The translations under genes and the position numbers were made by a program. A stretch of DNA of 64,000 nt from assembly GCA_949316235.1 (NCBI GenBank), contig OX438743.1, positions 15,621,771-15,685,770 of the forward strand, read 5' to 3'. Positions 24,271-36,625 of the stretch are shown here, piece by piece (position 1 is the first letter of the stretch; the number at the start of each line of letters is the position of its first letter). This DNA is from Oegoconia quadripuncta. Taxonomy: Eukaryota > Arthropoda > Insecta > Lepidoptera > Autostichidae. The notes under the pieces were generated by a model. The model was not told the origin of the DNA. It made no database searches and saw nothing but the letters and a program-made list of their open reading frames with translations.

Positions 24271-24883
24271 CTATTTCTTATTTTACATAATTAATTTGCC
24301 TACATGACACAATTGTAAGCTGTTGTTCCATTTACGTTGTCGACGAGTGATGTTGACCAAGTCCAAGTGCTCCAATGATGCTTTTGGAAACAAAGAAGTA
24401 TGACTAATTTAAAAAACAACCACGAAAACATGCGTGGAAGGATTTTTCAAAAATAACAATAAATATAAAATTTTGAACACTCCCAAGAGAAACAATGATT
24501 TCATCTAAATAAATAAATCAACTATGTTTACCTGAGCCAAAACGGCTGGACCAATTTTGAAGTGCAAGGTGTCGATAGATTCACTTCGATCCCCAGAGTT
24601 TCGTAAGATACATTTTGTGGTAAAAATCCAAAATAGCGGAAATTTTATATTATATGGGGTTTCTTGGTTTTAATGAAGTACTTAGTTAATTTTTAGACAT
24701 TGAAGGTATTTTTTTTTGTATTACTCCCTATAATTTTTCACCTGAGGCACAGGTTCAACTTAGTTCAGACATGTAGCAATTAGCTTATGATTAGTAAGAT
24801 AACTTTAGTTTTATTATGAGACAGTGGAGAACGAAGGACTTAAAAGCGCACTCTTCTTTACATTATCTTATCCTAAACATAAG
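24271..24883. other. Possible dispersed repeat, otherwise nothing
   Basis: CTTCGATCCCCAGAGTTTCG then AAGATACATTTTGTGGTAAA near 24580-24625 is echoed at 32290-32325 (AGGATACATTTTGTGGTAAA), so a repeat of unknown class is likely. Confidence 0.45.
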
Positions 24884-25190
24884 CGTCGGAGGCTCAGCGG
24901 TTAAGACGCGGTCTCTCAAATTGGGAGGTCCGGGTTCGATTCTCACGCAGGCCATGTATATACCAATGAGTTTTTAAATTTAATTTTATTACTTATGTGC
25001 ATTTATCATCCGACTGTTCTTAAACGGTCAAGGAAATTATCGTGAGGAAACCTGCATGCCTGAGAAATCAAAATTCAGGGGCATGTGAAGTCCCCAACCA
25101 GCATTGGGCCAGCGTGGCGGACTATGGTCCATAATCCCTCATTATATAGGAAGGAAGGCCTATATCCCTGCAGTGCAAATGATCTTAAAC
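24884..25190 (+). repeat. SINE-C, full-length with intact A and B boxes
   Basis: GGAGGCTCAGCGGTTAAGAC (A box) and GTCCGGGTTCGATTCTCACG (B box) give a convincing tRNA-like head. The body ends AAGGCCTATATCCCTGCAGT. I considered a tRNA gene, but there is no matching acceptor stem and the body matches two other copies. Confidence 0.85.
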
Positions 25191-25789
25191 TAAATAAAAA
25201 TGAACGAAGTAAATGAATTTCACAATACCTGCATTACCATACAGGTAGCTTTATACCAACAAAAAAGCAAAGTTGATTAATTTTTCACAACTTTCACCAC
25301 AGCTATCGCATAACTTTATTGTTCAAACCGCAAACAATGCAAATAAAAAACTAATGAGTTACATAGCGACGCGTGTTGGCGTGGCGTGGCCCGCATATGC
25401 ATGCATGCGCGATGCATGGCAGTTTGCAAGTTTGCGGCAATCACTTACGTCGCTGTAACTGATTGCAAGCGGCACGGCACACGGTTCTAATGACCGTTCA
25501 TTGCCCGACGTTTGTGGAGGCGATATTCATATCGTTGTCTTGCTTATGCATAACGCCTGTCAAATTTAAGCTGTGTAAACTGTGTAAGCCAAGACAAATT
25601 CCGTCTCTTTTACACTAGAACCGTATACATGTACTAATGGATATAATAGACGTTAGCCGATAGCCCTAATTCTACCTCAAAAAACGAACAGATAAATTGC
25701 GGATATGTTGGTTATAGATAATATACAAAGACAATATTTACAGGTAAGTGAAATTCTTGAAACCCAAAGATACCACGGGGTATACAGGG
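25191..25789. other. No recognised feature
   Basis: A stretch alternating GCATGC/TGCATGC words at 25390-25425 is the only texture seen. Confidence 0.5.
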
Positions 25790-26220
25790 AATTCGAATTT
25801 GTGTAATTTCCGTTAACTGGTGAAGCGACTCTTGATAACAAACAATTGATGAATAAAACATAGTTATAAGAAATTTTTATTTTGTTCATGTAGTCTTTTT
25901 TCTACTGAATAGTCGTGGAAATCTATAAAGGCTTTTGCATTGTAAATATACTCTGAAATATGTAAGCAATACTTGTTAAGATTAAGCTGTTGATTTCCCT
26001 AATAAAAATAAATAGATAAACTTTCCTCAAGCAACCATAGTCGTAATCGATCAAAAAATTTTCAGTGACTCATACAAAGTAAACCATTCCGAAACCATCT
26101 TTAGTATGGAAGTCCAACAATTTTCGGCGGGTGACTACACTCCTGATTACGCACAACTTTCCACTAGGAATTATAACCGAATTCAGCCGAAAATTGTTTT
26201 GGGTGTTCCAAAAAATTAAG
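25790..26220. mobile_element. Relative of the 54.8-kb foldback element, interrupted
   Basis: 25790-25850 has GGGAATTCGAATTTGTGTAA and CCGTTAACTGGTGAAGCGAC. The match resumes at 26035 (ACCATAGTCGTAATCGATC) and continues to 26215 (CCGAAAATTGTTTTGG). The 180 bp between are unrelated and may be inserted. Confidence 0.65.
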
Positions 26221-27880
26221 TTTAAGCTTGAAACAACATCCACTTTTCGAAGTATACAGAAAGTTTACTGACATAGTAATGTCATACACAAAGCTGACTC
26301 CCTCTGGAACGAGCAAGAAACTCAAGGTTTGCTCTTTTCAAGTAGGTTTTGGGTTACATTATATTGTAAAATAAAATTAGACTGAATATCGCCGAGCGGT
26401 CTATGTGGCTTGCTTATCATCCAGATAGTCAGAAATGCTATAATGGCCTTTAGCAAATAATGTCTATTTTATGATGGTTTTGAATTCTAAATTTACCTTT
26501 AAATAAATTATTTAAAGTCAAAGAATGTCGACTGAAAACTTATTATTATTAAAGTACCGTTAAAACGTGCAAATTTATAGATGTATTTATATTTTATATT
26601 TATAGACTACGTTTAGTTTTAATTCTTAACAATTTGTTATTTATGTACCTAAATACCTACCTACTATCTATTTATGTAATTATCGTTGCCAAGAGATGTT
26701 ATATCTAAGCTATTGTAGTCAATTTCAACGTGTAGTCAAGTTCAATCAAATTACGAAATATTATTATCTTTTATATCCTCGTAATGTATACATTAGGTAG
26801 CAATAATAAAACCTTTATGTTATGACTGTTTCGCAGTCGCAGAGGAAAAACGACGAATCGATTTATTTAAGTCTTGTCTATAGTAATACGTTCGTCATTC
26901 GTTACATGGTAGAATTTTTTCGTCGAGTTCATTTAGAAACAAATTAAAGGCGTTGATGAGTTGGCGATCGGACACCGCAACGCGTACAATCCACCACTCA
27001 TTGAGGTCAGATCTGATTTACCGATTATCTTACATAAAAGATAGCGCCGATGATGAACTTGTGCCGCACACTGTCGGATCTTCTTGAACAATTAATGTTG
27101 ATTTCAATACCGTTATTCGATTCGTATCTCTTTGTAGACGGGTGTATGGGAAATGCGCCAATTAGATTGCTATAGGGCAATCAGTATCGGTGAGCTATCG
27201 GAGATCGAAGGATCGAGATCGATTGGAAACAATAAACCTTTAATTAGCTCACGTGTGGGATGTAGAAAGTGCAGTAAAGAAAATTGTGTTTGGAGATTTG
27301 CTGTAATCACCAAATTATTCGTTATAGTTTCTTTCTTAACAAGTTATGTAGAAACAAAGATCATATGAGGACATTTAATGTAGCAGAGATCTAATGTGTT
27401 CAGACTCAACATTGTTCAGTTGTAATGGCCTAGGTACATGAGCAGGAATGCAATGATCAATATAACAAACGAAATCGTTTATCGCCAGTTAAATATAAAC
27501 TAGTAGATTGAAACTCCACTGGCAAAACAAGTAATGGGCCTTGTTAAAATGACTGAGAACATGAATATCCCCCAGGGAAAAGTGTTTACACGCTTCAAGT
27601 TATGGAGGACAACAAATGGTCTGTTAACGATAGTTCCAGGTAGTTAGCCTGCGTTAATGATACCTGTCAAAACGCATATTTCATATTATAACACGACCGA
27701 TAACGTAATGGCTAAGGCTTCCTTCTGTGAGAAGGAGATAATGGTAGATATTGAAAGTAATAGAATTTATGTTCTGGACTTGCCGTCTTGGTCTTAGATT
27801 GACTGGTTGCATTATGAATATTTTTCAATAGTTATACTATTCTTAATTTGTTCAGTAGATTTTGATATTCACACAATATG
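26221..27880. other. Single-copy-looking DNA, no gene recognised
   Basis: 26820-27250 has several GATC/GATCG-containing words and higher GC. Possible regulatory DNA, but nothing specific. Confidence 0.45.
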
Positions 27881-28026
27881 TTTTTTTATGCATAACGGGT
27901 TGGTACTTGGCCTCAGTCACACCTGATGTTAAGTGAAGATGAGGTCTAAGGTGGAAGCGTACTGACCCGGAAACCCCAACACATTTGGAGGACTGGCTAT
28001 CTTATCTCTGGCAATCGTAACACAAC
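27881..28026 (-). repeat. SINE-A, 5'-truncated
   Basis: Poly-T, then ATGCATAACGGGTTGGTACT through ACCCCAACACATTTGGAGGA to GTAACACAACA. Well conserved, so a fairly young copy. Confidence 0.83.
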
Positions 28027-28102
28027 ATGTCCTTGATCCAAAATTTGTGTCGAAGCGTTGATGATCACCCTGCTTGTCGTAACGAACGGTGCAGACTGAC
28101 AG

Positions 28103-28360
28103 TCAGCATCTCAGTAAAACCTCTGAACATGCTAAAGTCACAAATTTCTTTCGACATGCAAACAGCACTTCTTCTCTTTCATTCAAAGAGATGTCTAAGT
28201 TACCTTTCACATCAACCAAAATGTTAATTAGGTCTCCATCGTTCAAATACCTAGACACCTCTCTTGGTTGTATGTGAATTCGTCCAATACATAGTTTAGA
28301 AAAAAAACCTGCGTTTTGTTTGAATGGTTTAAAAATTCGCGCATACAAATATAATATCAA
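28103..28360 (-). other. Unrecognised 85-codon open frame
   Basis: GFFSKLCIGRIHIQPREVSR, YLNDGDLINILVDVKGNLDI, SLNEREEVLFACRKKF. The composition looks more protein-like than most chance frames here (mixed charge, no low complexity), but I do not recognise a family and no splice context is convincing. It could be a fragment of a transposon protein. It starts about 75 bp after a SINE-A copy. Confidence 0.3.
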
Positions 28361-28685
28361 AAAGATCTGTAGGTGGTCAAATCTATTTGGTGAAAGCAGA
28401 GGTGTTGTTTATTCGGGGCATCGACCCGTGGTGGCCGTATGGTGATCTATGACTGATGGAGTGACGAACGGGGGCACAGTGCCTGCGCATGTCCGGAGGT
28501 CAAGAACGTTATGATTGGTTTATACTTGAGAAGCGATTGGAAGAGAAAATTGATTTTATAACAGATATTAGTCTGTCGGAATTCTGTTTCAATTCCGACG
28601 AATATATTTTATTGTATAAATTCGAAACAGTTGTTTATAATGGTTTATGCACAAGTATATTTTATAATTACACAAATTTAAGTAG

Positions 28686-28911
28686 TCCAACTAATATTAT
28701 AAATGCCAAAGTTTGGATGTTTGTTTGTTTGTTGCTCAATCACGGTGAAACGGATGAAAAACGAAATTTGGTATATAGCTAGAACATACCCTGGTTAAAA
28801 CATATAATATTTTTTATCCCGATAAGGTGAATAGTTCCCGCGGGATAATCAAATTAAACATTCCCGCGATAAAGTTATTCCACGCAGGTCAGGCCGCGGG
28901 CGGAAGGCCAG
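28686..28911 (+). mobile_element. Helitron-like non-autonomous element
   Basis: ACTAATATTATAAATGCCAA to CAGGCCGCGGGCGGAAGGCC. The 3' CTAG has decayed to CCAG. Confidence 0.72.
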
Positions 28912-29125
28912 TATTCAATATATTTTAGTCGAAGTAGAAGGTTTTGAAATTAAAAAAGGTTTGTTTAACTATCATTAGCCTGTCTCGTACAATGAAAAAG
29001 ACTACAGCCATTGTCAGTAATATAATAAGAACCTTAAATTGCCATTAGTATGGTATTAGTTTTTTGTATAAGAATTTGTAATAACGCTGTTTATTCTATG
29101 TTAATAAATTCTGTTGTTCAATTTC

Positions 29126-29288
29126 TTTATCCCGCGGCCACTACTCACTTTATCGGGATAAAAAATATCCCTTGCTTTTATCCAGAGTATGGTCTACCTA
29201 TATACCAAACTTTATCCAAATCCGTTCATCCGTTTCGCCGTGATTTAACAGCAAATATATAGACTTTTCATTTATAATATTAGTTAGA
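29126..29288 (-). mobile_element. Helitron-like element lacking its 3' end
   Basis: Contains the ATCCCGATAAAGTGAG block and ends TTATAATATTAGTTAGA, but no GC-rich 3' hairpin. It faces the copy at 28686-28911 across about 215 bp. Confidence 0.68.
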
Positions 29289-29295
29289 TGAAATG

Positions 29296-29355
29296 TGTCA
29301 TCATCATCACATCAGCTGAAAGACGTCTACTGTTGTAAAAAGGCCTCCCCCAAAG
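29296..29355 (-). repeat. Retroelement 3'-tail fragment (second RTE-like type)
   Basis: CATCATCATCACATCAGCTG, AAAGACGTCTACTGTTGT, AAAAGGCCTCCCCCAAAG. Same type at 39905-39955 (+), 53238-53285 (-) and 60585-60632 (+). Confidence 0.65.
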
Positions 29356-29589
29356 ATGTCAAAGAAGAAATGTATACAGCATTGTAATTAAAAAATGATA
29401 ATCGGATTTAAATACTATTTTAGTTGCATTTTACAGTTCTAATGTAGTTCAAATTGTAGTCCATGTAGCCTTGTCCATTGCCTCATCCTTATCCCAAATA
29501 TCATTATATATGTATATGAAATTTATTCACGTATTATCTGCATCCCTATTTAATACCGCACAACCAACCTATTTCAAATGTATCCTTAT

Positions 29590-29767
29590 ATCTAAAGGTT
29601 GCCTGGAAGAGATCACTTTTAGTGACAAGGTCGCCAAATTGTACTTTCTAGTCTTACCACTTTTCTGAAACTGTATTTTCTTTTCTGTTGTGTAATAAAG
29701 TGTATTTGTATTGTATTGTATTGTATTGTATTGTATTATATTGTATTGTATTGTATTGTATTGTATT
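29590..29767 (+). repeat. Retroelement 3' end with (TTGTA)n tail
   Basis: GGTTGCCTGGAAGAGATCAC with a small hairpin (TCACTTTTAGTGA), then TGTGTAATAAAGTGTATTTG and about 12 pentamer units at 29707-29767. The GTTGCCTGGAAGAGATC block is common in lepidopteran retroelement 3' ends. Confidence 0.72.
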
Positions 29768-30989
29768 AACTCACTTATTTAGGTAATTTTGAAACTTTCA
29801 AATGGGGTAATTTTTAATTGGCGCAATCGAATGAGCCTTTCTGAATCTTAAGAAACGAACTGGAAATTTTGTATCAGATTTTGTAGACTGTCATATGAAT
29901 AGACAAGGAGTATCTTGTGTTTAGATCGATAATTTATAAGAAACAGGTATAATACTACCTGTATTTTGCTTGAATATTGATGCAACAAATTGAGTTTACT
30001 TTTTTTTAGCTAAAAATTTTAATTGACCTCATAACTCCTATGAGTGAGTAGGTATACACTGGTACAAATCCAGATAGCTGTTGTAAATAGAAAGTGTGTA
30101 CACATCTTAACGTTTCTACGTTCAATCAATGTCAAGTGTAAGATTGTGGTTCAGGCCTGATGACCTCTACTGAGACCTCTAACATTTGATAACACATCAA
30201 ATGAGAATAATTTTATTTTTTTGGATTCACAACTGACTACGAGTGAGTACCCACATAAACATTCGAACTCTGTGCCTGAATACGGAAAGGTAATCTTGTA
30301 ATGAAATTTTTGTGATTTCCAATACATTATGGTGAGAGAGTGTACCCGTAAGAAGTTTATGGAAAATCGTATAAGTTCCTTTTACTTTCATTACCGCCTT
30401 GTTTTACATTTCTCTGTTCCTTACACTTTTGTACAATATATTACTTGCTTCAATGATTCAAACAACAAATTTTCTTTCAATTTAAAAGTCTAAAATATTT
30501 TGAAATGTTACATGATACATGACAGGCGGTGAAGCTTAGGGCGCCTAGCAACGCCCTCCCGTGAAGCAAAACACCTAATTGTTCCTTTCCGCTCGCGCAG
30601 AAACAAAGCCCTAAAGGCGGCTATGTTTTTTCATTACATTCCTATTTTAAAAGCGTCCAAGTTATAAGACTTGCCCCGCGACTATCGTACTACCAGCGAT
30701 AGCATCACGTTAGTATCGCTGCCTTATTTATAAAATTACTATTAATTTTGAAGTAAAAGTTTGAGAGGCAACAACATCGAAACAGGCTGTCAAAACTTTA
30801 TCGTACTGTGTACCATGTCATTATCATTATGTATGAGTATAATGAAGGGACTTTACATTCGGATGTAATCTCTATATAGGCTGATACTGGCTTTATATGT
30901 TGAGATTCAACGGCCCTAACACATTGGCTAGGGCAAATATATAAATGCCAGGATTTGCAATAATTAAAACTGGATTTCTTACAGATACA
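29768..30989. other. No recognised feature
   Basis: AT-rich, with one higher-GC pocket at 30520-30620. Confidence 0.5.
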
Positions 30990-31260
30990 TCATCATATCA
31001 GCCGCAGGAAGTCCTTGCCTCCCCCATACATTTCCAGAGCGGTTGGAAGCGGCTTGCATCCAGCGGTTTCCGACGACTTTCATCAGGTCGTCCGTCCATC
31101 TTGCAAGTGGACCTCCTACGCTGCGTTTGCCGGTGCGTGGTCTCCATTGGAGAACGTTAATGCCCCACCAGCCATCAGGTCATCGAGCTATGTGTCCTGG
31201 TCACTATCAATTCACTTACCAATCTGCTGGGCTATGTCGGATTTCCTCATATTGAACAAT
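30990..31260 (-). pseudogene. RTE-type retrotransposon 3' end
   Basis: The complement strand carries CGCACCGGCAAACGCAGCGT, GGTCCACTTGCAAGATGGAC and GCCGCTTCCAACCGCTCTGG, the conserved stretch coding TGKRS...RWTDDL...SRW. The three plus-strand open frames over it are antisense shadows. Confidence 0.72.
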
Positions 31261-31404
31261 GCAGGTTCTATTGTTGTCTTAAACGCCTTTATATTATAAT
31301 ATTGCCTGGATACGCTTAACCTTACACTAATGCAATAGATCTGCAGTTGATCATCACCAGCCACTGTGTATTATAAAGTCCATCCTTCAATTTCTATGTT
31401 CACA

Positions 31405-31657
31405 TTTTTAAACACAACTGGTTTGCGTTTGACCTCAATCACATCTGATGTTAAGGGAAGATGAGGTCGAAGGGGGATACACATGGAATCTCCAACTGAT
31501 TTGTGAGACGGGTAATGTAATCAGCATTACTACTTGGCGGCAGATTTAGATAAGAAGTTAGTAGCTAGCCAGGTGGAAAATTAATGAAAATGGCCTACCA
31601 CCAACTACATCGAGTACACCTGCACTGATGCACTGGCTATTGAGCCGTGGAGGCGGT
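31405..31657 (-). repeat. SINE-A, diverged with internal deletions
   Basis: Retains tail, body (GATGTTAAGGGAAGATGAGG, CTTGGCGGCAGATTTAGATA) and the outer head (TGAGCCGTGGAGGCGGTG), but the B-box part is deleted. Confidence 0.75.
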
Positions 31658-31726
31658 GAAACTTGGTGGCAGTAGCCCTTTCGGCATTTGAATCTAACCG
31701 TGATTTTGGGTAATGTAGATCGCTAT

Positions 31727-31872
31727 ATGACCTAGACGCAATTACTTTGACCAAGTGAAAGAAAAAGCAAATGTCGTGTCGATGCAAGAGGTTAAATCGA
31801 GGGTGGAAAGCAGAGAGACGTGGTCATCACTCCACCGACATGAGCATAGCTCTTAAATTGAAGAAGAAGATC
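31727..31872 (+). repeat. Retroelement 3'-end remnant (RTE-like)
   Basis: GACGCAATTACTTTGACCAA, ATCGAGGGTGGAAAGCAGAG, ACTCCACCGACATGAGCATA, GCTCTTAAATTGAAGAAGAA. Confidence 0.6.
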
Positions 31873-32690
31873 GCAATACCGCGTCATCCTGTAACTTGAA
31901 CCATGTCTTTACATTCGAATAACCCCTGTTATTTCGCTGTTTGCGGAATTACTTTTTTAACTTCCCGTCAACACACGCTAGGTGTGTATTAATTAGTCAC
32001 GATGAAAGGAGCTTTCTACTTCTGAAAGGAAGTGGTATTTCGTTAGACAAAACTCTAATAAAAGGTATATTTTTGTGACTAGAAATATCTTATTTGATAA
32101 TGTTGAATATGTTGCTTGTATTATTTTAAATTATTTCAGTTCACAAAGCTTGTAGGAGGGATAATGTTTTTTTTCCCGCATGTTCCAGAAAGAAGAGCTG
32201 TTTTTCAGGTATGGGTATTGTATTGGATATTGTACTTAAATTTCTAAGTTACCTAAAAATTTTGTAGTGGAAGATGTCGTTAGTTTCATCTAGGTCCTTA
32301 TAGGATACATTTTGTGGTAAAAAATTCAACATCGCGTTGGCTAAATACAAGATATGTTATGCTGTCGGGTTTTTTAGGTTTTAAATACTTAAATTGTCTT
32401 TTAAAAATGTGATGCGTGTTCTATTGTTGTAGCTTTTAGGAATGTGACTAGATAGAAATATTTTACATGATACAATATTTTGCTGAAATAAAGAAAGGTA
32501 AACTGTAATATTTTATTTGTCATGAAGTAGTATAGTTTAGTTTTTGATGATGTAATAGTTTAGTAAGGATGTGTGTAATTACAATTAAGTAATTTATTTG
32601 ACCTGTTTTCACATCACCAGGAAATTCAGAATTTTTCTAAGCTTGAAATTAACATTTATAAAAACCACAAATAATAGAATTACTTCCGTT
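31873..32690. other. No gene recognised
   Basis: Contains the second copy of the AGGATACATTTTGTGGTAAA repeat word at 32300. Confidence 0.45.
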
Positions 32691-32975
32691 TCGATTCGGA
32701 GGTCGCGGGTTCGATCCCCAGCGGGGTACATGTTTAAGTACTCGGTTTGGTTGGTGGTAGTGCATTTTAAATGTCCGCCTCGCTAGCTACCACCATCTTA
32801 TCTAAATCTGCCGCCAAGCAACAATGTTAATAGCATTGTTGTGTTCCGGTTGTCAGAGATAAGTTAGCCAATCCCCCAAATGTGTTGGGGTTTCCGGGTC
32901 AGTACGCTTCCAAAACCGACCTCATCTTCACTTAACATCAGGTCAAGTACCAACTCGTCGTTCATAAAAAAAAAA
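32691..32975 (+). repeat. SINE-A lacking its first 45 bp
   Basis: Starts TCGGAGGTCGCGGGTTCGAT inside the head (B box intact, A box missing) and ends with a 10-base A tail. Confidence 0.84.
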
Positions 32976-34111
32976 GGTGAGGTTGTGGTTAAACGCGTAT
33001 CTAGTTAATCATAAAAAAAAATACTTTCGTAGACATTATTTTCGTCAGATTCCGGGCACAATAGGAATAGATAGTGGTTCACGCAACGCATAAGCATAAC
33101 TATCTAATATATTTTCTGACTATAAATTTGTCTATTTTAAGTTTTCCTTTAACATATAAAAAAAATTACATTGATATCGAATTAGAATGTCATAGACAGA
33201 GTTCCCTCGTAAATCTTCCGTTATCGATTCGATATTCAATCTTGAACGACTACCAAATTGTACTTTAACTTTAAATAATCCAATTTTCTATTAGTAATTT
33301 TTTCAAGTTTGACATTTATCATTAATTCACTATTATTTGATATCGACTTGCTGCAAATACCGGCTATGTTTCACACGATTCCAACGACACTTCCTAAATT
33401 AACACTAATTTTGATGTGATGCCATCTGTATATTCCTGGACTAAAAAAGACGAGATAGTTTTAAAATTAATTAATAGAAAAGCGTCATCAATATCGACAC
33501 CAAAGTGTGTTGTGGATCTCGATGAAAAGTATCACAACGATCATAGTATCACAAATTAGTGCCAAATACGTCGATTCGCGTACCTATTCATAATTAATGT
33601 TACTTGTCACTAGTTTGTCACTAATTGCTATTTATAATATTCCCACATAGCACTGCCGAGTATATTTAATAACAGCTTTCGTGCTAATGCATGTGAAACG
33701 CAAAATGTTGCAACTAACAGGTATTTAGAGTTATTTTTAAAAGTAACAAGTCACAAGCCGTTTGTAAATGAAGAACGACCTTATTATGTGGCGCCTAAAA
33801 TACATTTCTGTCTGGTAAAAGACATTTCTGTTATTTACATGGAAATAAATTAGTAGATATCCTGATAAGTTATGCACGTAAAAAGGATAGAAATTGTAAA
33901 TTATAATTATTAAATGTTTACATAAAAAGGTATACTGAATAATTTCTTCACACGGAAACAATAAAAATTATGTTAATTTATGCTTACCTACATGACATTG
34001 ATGCTTCTGAATGTGATTTAGGTTCTTACTTAAATCTTTATGATCTTTCATTATAACGATAGTATATGTATCTGCTGTAGGTTTATTATGAGTTTACCTT
34101 TTTTGTTTTCC
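32976..34111. other. Single-copy-looking DNA, no gene recognised
   Basis: Short frames only; three CGAT/ATCGAT-rich patches at 33170-33235, 33345 and 33490. Confidence 0.45.
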
Positions 34112-34408
34112 TTTTTTTAAGCACAATGGCTTATCACTTGGCCTCAATCACATCTGATGTTAAGCGACCCGGAAACCCCATCTTATTTGAAGAACTGGCT
34201 ATCACATCTCTGACAACCGGATCACAACAATGCTATTAACGTTGCTGTTTGGCGGCAAACTTAGACAAGATGGTGGAAGCTAGCCAGGCAGACATTTAAA
34301 ATGCAGTACCACCAACCAAATTGAGTACTAAACTTGTACCCCGCTGGGGATCGTACCGGCGACCTCCGATTCGAAACCCAATAATTTTGTTTACATAGAG
34401 TCACGGTA
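34112..34408 (-). repeat. SINE-A, near full-length, internal deletion
   Basis: Poly-T tail to the head GTTTACATAGAGTCACGG. About 30 bp are missing between GATGTTAAG and CGACCCGGAAACCCC. Confidence 0.82.
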
Positions 34409-34729
34409 CGCTCTCGAAGCAAACTATAGCTTTGTTACTGTTATTTACATCGGGACTGAGCCGGTTTACCGATGGTTTTATATAGATTATGGCGCATTTC
34501 AACCAAAAGGCAAGCCGTGTTATACAGTGATAGTGGGGACCAAAAAAATTTCATCCAAAGCACCTCCACTTTTATTACTTAGGAAGGAAATTTAATATCA
34601 AAATATTTTGTACGCCCAACGGCTTTACCGATTTGAATTATTAATGTATCAATTGATAGGTTTATTATAAGTTCTTTAAAAGAAAAATTACTAAAAGAAA
34701 TCACTCATTCTATTTCCGTATTTTCAGTG

Positions 34730-34997
34730 TGCGAAGCGGGTTGCTTTCATCATTGTTTCAGTTGCCCCATGACCAACCCTCAGGTTACAGCAGAATACGA
34801 GTGTTTTGCCCGCCTCGGGCAAATCCACACACTGAGCTGTTAGCCTAAGTTTACGAAGCCCCTTTTTGTATACAGCGGCTCACATATAATATTTGATGTT
34901 TCTGTACTTGTGTTTTATTGTTTTAGTTATCTCTTTCATATGTATAATTGTGATGTGTGTGTACATAGATGCAAATAAAGGCTTATCTATCTATCTA
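34730..34997 (+). repeat. Retroelement 3' end with (TATC)n tail
   Basis: A 3'-UTR-like tract ends TGCAAATAAAGGCTTATCTA then TCTATCTAA. AATAAA plus a short tandem tail marks the orientation. No reverse transcriptase left. Confidence 0.55.
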
Positions 34998-35100
34998 AAA
35001 TGCAGTTTTAATTTTCATAATCGCTATGACTACGATAGCGAGAATAGTTCGCTTAAACTCATACTAGCCCCACAGATATTATGGATGAGGTATTGTCTAA

Positions 35101-35260
35101 CTTATGAGGGTTTATTCCGTCCAATGGCGCCCTCACTGGATAAATTAAGATCTTTTTAAATACAGAATAAATCAAACACTTTGACTTGCATTCGAGACGC
35201 CCTAAAGCTAATTATAATATATCCAATCAGGGCGCCACTGGACGGATTAAGTCCTCTTAA
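35101..35260. mobile_element. Small inverted-repeat element (160 bp)
   Basis: Outer arms of about 45 bp: GAGGGTTTATTCCGTCCAAT at the left and the complement of GGCGCCACTGGACGGATTAA at the right. A single arm of the same family lies at 20486-20530 (GAGGGCGCCACTGGACGGAT). Confidence 0.7.
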
Positions 35261-35569
35261 TTAATGGTAAATAACTACATAGCGGTCTCCTGCCATTTTT
35301 CGAATTTGGCAGTTGGCGATGAAGTACGTCAATGTCAAGTAAGTCAGTGCAAGGTAGTCCATTCAAAGGCACATTTTGTGTTCGAAAATAATTTTGCATT
35401 CCGTAACATCATTTTGTATATAAGTTTTTCATGCAAACTACATCCCGCAGTTACAAAAATAAAAATCCAAAATATACAAGGTACTTAAGTAAAACTATAT
35501 GTGGCTTAAGGCTTAAAAGTACTTAAATTTACACCCTGTATAGGTATCAGTAAATACATTTACTGCGCA

Positions 35570-35841
35570 ATAAATAAATAAATAATAAAATAAATAAATA
35601 TCCTTAGACATACACACAGCACCATCTAGTTCCACAGTAAGCAACTATATGCTTGTGTTGTGGATACCAGATGGTTGATATACTACACAAATACTTTTTT
35701 TTTTGCTTATTATAAATGAAAACATCCATAACTCGGGTACACATGTCCGTATTCATCACACAAACATATGCCCCTAGCGGGATTCGAACCCGCAACCTTT
35801 TGGTATAGTGGTCAGAGTTGCTAACCACTACACCAACCACA
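35570..35841 (-). repeat. SINE-B, full-length
   Basis: Reads from the AATAAATA run through CACACAGCACCATCTAGTTC to GGGATTCGAACCCGCAACCT and the head complement CTAACCACTACACCAACCAC. An antisense open frame of 111 codons over it is chance. Confidence 0.85.
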
Positions 35842-36039
35842 ATCGAGAAGCACTTGTGTCGCAGTCGCATTTGCTGTTCGTTTTCAATGAGCAAAGTCAA
35901 GCAATGTATGGCGTGGTTAGTCCTTGGATAGGTAACCACTATAGTGGTATTTTAATACGAGTGTTTCTGTGCTTCTTGAACGCAGTCGTCAAGCCATGTG
36001 GGTGGTTTATAGAGGCGGCTTAAGACACTGACTGTTACG

Positions 36040-36170
36040 TGGGCTCTAATTCTGACACAAATTTCCCAATCCACACTGGGCCCGCGTGGCGAATAAAGGT
36101 TCATACTTTCTACCAACGAGAGGAGGCTGTGCCCAACAGTGGGGACATGTGACGCTGTTGGTGATGAAAT
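36040..36170 (+). repeat. Family D repeat, sense orientation
   Basis: CCCAATCCACACTGGGCCCG, GAGAGGAGGCTGTGCCCAAC, AGTGGGGACATGTGACGCTG and the tail GTTGGTGATGA. Confidence 0.72.
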
Positions 36171-36625
36171 AACCTTAATTGCGTTATGTTTTGGTCCAAT
36201 ATAAGGGTTTATATAATTAATTGACTTGTTATAAGCTAACTAGTTTACAAGAATCGAATTTTGACTGTAATTTAACTGGCGTAAAGGGCCAAGCTTATAC
36301 AGACAGACTAACAGACGTCAGTGTATAGACTCGTATTTTCCTTTGAATGAAGTATGACCGGGTTATTACAGGAGAACCTCAGAGCCTGTTGAATGAAGGC
36401 AAACAAGTCATGTTAATCCCGTCGCCGTTGTGGCGTCACTTACTACTACAATTTAGAGCGATTCGAGTGAGAAAAAGTCGCGCGCGACTTAGTCTCAGTC
36501 TGTTGCAGTTTATTGGCTGTCGCTTGACAGCTGTCAACATGACCGTCAATCGGCTTTGAAAGATGTAGGCTATGTCGCACTCGACTCTATGTCACTCGAG
36601 TCGAGCTAAGTTGTAGTAGCCCTGC

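Noticed and set aside
24884..24956. tRNA gene candidate (A and B boxes present)
   Set aside because: No acceptor stem, and the sequence continues into a SINE body seen in two other places.
31015..31299. 94-codon plus-strand frame
   Set aside because: Antisense shadow of an RTE-type ORF remnant.
35604..35939. 111-codon frame on the minus strand
   Set aside because: It covers a full SINE-B copy and its flank.
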